Origin: Strix aluco
Taxonomy: Eukaryota > Chordata > Aves > Strigiformes > Strigidae
Reading direction: 5' to 3'
DNA: 64,000 nt
Assembly (NCBI RefSeq): GCF_031877795.1
Contig: NC_133935.1
Span: 49,499,330 to 49,563,329 of the forward strand
The notes beneath the pieces were generated by a model, which did not search any database, was not told the origin of the DNA, and saw nothing but the letters and a program-made list of their open reading frames with translations. Shown here piece by piece: positions 62,201 through 64,000 of this stretch. How positions within the stretch are numbered: the stretch's first letter is position 1; each line of letters starts with the position of its first letter. The position numbers were made by a program, and so were the translations under genes.

Positions 62201-64000
62201 AACACAATAAAATGAACTCTGAAAAAATGAACTATGATAACATAACTTGTATGTTAATAAATTTGTGGTCTGTCAGACCAAGGGCTTGATAGCAAAGCAC
62301 CCTCCACATAAACTGACTTAGCCAGCGAGGGTCATGTCTGCCTTTACCCCAGCATGTCTGCACAGGCGCCTGCATCGATCCCAGCTGCAGCGGTACAGCT
62401 GGGGAATAAAATCAGTAGGCAGAAACAAAACTGGTACTTAATCATATAACGAGTGCTGAAATTTGATGAACGCTGCTGCATGTGACCAGGTCACCGATGC
62501 GATGCTGTTACACAGGAAAGGAACCATATTGCCTGCAAGTCCTGGTATGAAAGAGAATTAAAAAATTCCGGCATTTCTATGTCATTCTTCATCCTGCCTC
62601 CACCCCACGGATCATCTGAGTTGCTGCTCCTGTGAGTTACTGCTCGGTAGGGAAAAGAGGCAAGACGAAACGCTGCACTTCCAGATGCACGGAAGGGCTT
62701 GCTGCCTGGGGAGCTGTACACCGAGGGATGCCCCAACCTGCCTTCCTCCCCTTTTTTATTGTCCTAATGAAGCATAAATGGGGAAAATAAGCCCCCTCTG
62801 GTTCTTATGTACTGGCAGCTCTTCCCTCCAAGACCTTTGTTCAGTGCTTTTCACTCGCAGGAAGCAGGTAAGGAGGGAACCCAGCCTCTCTGGGCAGTAT
62901 GATGGTCCCCATAAAAACCCCAAATTACTGACAACATCTGAGGCCCTGTCAAAATGGTGCATCTCCCTTAGAAATGGTCTGATTATGAGCCTCCATCTTA
63001 CCCCTTCCAGTGCTGCACTGCCATTTTCCTTGCACTGTGATGGTGACAGCTGCCACCCATCCCAGCTTTGCCAGTGAGCGCAGGCAATCAGACCGCAAGG
63101 CAGTGAGTTGGGGTTTATTTTTCAATGCCTTACAAAATGTGCCATCTCCCCATCACATCCCTCCTCATCCTCTCAGGTCATGGCTGTTTGAATTATACCC
63201 TCTATGTTGCCTCTGATTCACATGAGTGGGGATGGGGAATGGTTCCTGCCCAACAGCAGTTTGCTGGGTTATGAGAAACCCCAGCAGTCCTGCAGTCCAG
63301 GTGATCTTCAAGGGTGGCTGCTGCTTCTGGCATCTCTAATGCCTATGGCAACTCAGTCCCTGGGCATTTCACTGCCAAGTTAAAAATCTCATTCATCACT
63401 TGACACTAAAACAGTACATTTACAGATATTCAGAATATTTCTGTGCAAGAACCCATCTCCATAACTAAAATCTAGTTGAAGAGATTTTATTCAAGCTTTA
63501 AAGGGAATTAAAGTGCTTACTTTTAGGTACAAAGCAAGCCTGGAAAATTCAGGTGACAGACCAAAAAACCTATGCAAACTTAGGGTGGCTCTCTGGTTCA
63601 TCAGACTCTACTCAAGTGACTGTAGACAGCAAAAAATTAGCTGCTTGAGGATGGTTCAGCAAGTAGGTAAGTGCCCAAATGAAGTTTTTACTGTGAAATG
63701 ATCATTTGAAAAACCTGCTGTCATATCTATTTCTAGATCATACATGGTAAAAAAAATGTTAGAAAAAGAAGAAAAACTGTGATGGTATTTCAACCTGCCT
63801 CCATATAGTTACAAGGAAAATTACCAAATAAATGAAGGATTTATCAAATCCGCACTGTTGGTCTGATCCCTCTGCTTGTGCTGCACATTAACCTTGATGT
63901 TTTGGTCCACAATTGATCGGTTTTGCCTTATTGCTTAAGCACAGTTTTGTTGTCATGCACTAACCTGTTATTTTCTCAGTAATTTCCTCTGTGTGCCTCA

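Larger units (their letters stand above)
43431..64000. other. Intergenic spacer to the right edge, no gene seen
   Basis: About 20.6 kb without a supportable coding exon. It alternates GC-moderate stretches (43440-43930, 45000-45500, 46600-47200, 53940-54300) with AT-rich ones (46080-46350, 52900-53600, 61620-62300). None has CpG-island density. The longest frame (184 codons, 47301-47855) runs through a CA microsatellite and shows no family signature. No CAND1 exon was recognised, so the next upstream gene lies beyond the window. Confidence 0.5.

Noticed and set aside
1..64000. CRISPR arrays, operons, phage or plasmid systems, tRNA or rRNA genes
   Set aside because: The sequence is vertebrate nuclear DNA, and no direct-repeat arrays with unique spacers or structural RNA genes were seen by eye.

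Overview
This window looks like a stretch of bird nuclear genome. It has the low gene density, AT-rich introns and spacer of a vertebrate, one large CpG island, CR1 LINE 3' ends typical of sauropsids, and a solo endogenous-retrovirus LTR of a type I recall from neoavian birds. There is no bacterial, phage or plasmid architecture: no operons, no long uninterrupted ORFs, no CRISPR, and no tRNA or rRNA genes that I could see.

The only gene I can support is the 5' end of DYRK2 (dual-specificity tyrosine-phosphorylation-regulated kinase 2), transcribed leftward. Coding exon 1 (7187-7241) and coding exon 2 (6287-6423) lie inside a CpG island (about 6080-8080). They join in frame through a GT-AG intron of 763 bp and encode 64 N-terminal residues that match the N-terminus of the long human DYRK2 isoform as I remember it. 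Intron 2 fills 1-6286 and continues beyond the left edge. The large kinase-domain exon is therefore outside the window.

The remaining 56 kb (about 8.1-64 kb) is upstream of DYRK2. I find no supportable coding exon there. In human the matching interval between CAND1 and DYRK2 is also a gene desert (established knowledge), so this is expected. The spacer holds a solo LTR (9441-10012), a CR1 3' end on the minus strand (10729-11215), a second CR1 3' end on the plus strand (12205-12326), much older CR1 remnants (about 21240-21530 and 31086-31845), a degraded L2-like LINE (about 37430-38090), and several small simple and tandem repeats. Two AT-rich segments (48715-49180 and 52920-53700) carry clustered homeodomain/POU-like words and are my best guesses for conserved regulatory elements, though this cannot be tested without alignment.

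I found no convincing undescribed biological system. The observations most worth checking are at the DYRK2 start: an upstream ORF that overlaps the start codon, a 3'-splice-site-like sequence just before the ATG, and a G-rich hexamer array in the promoter island.
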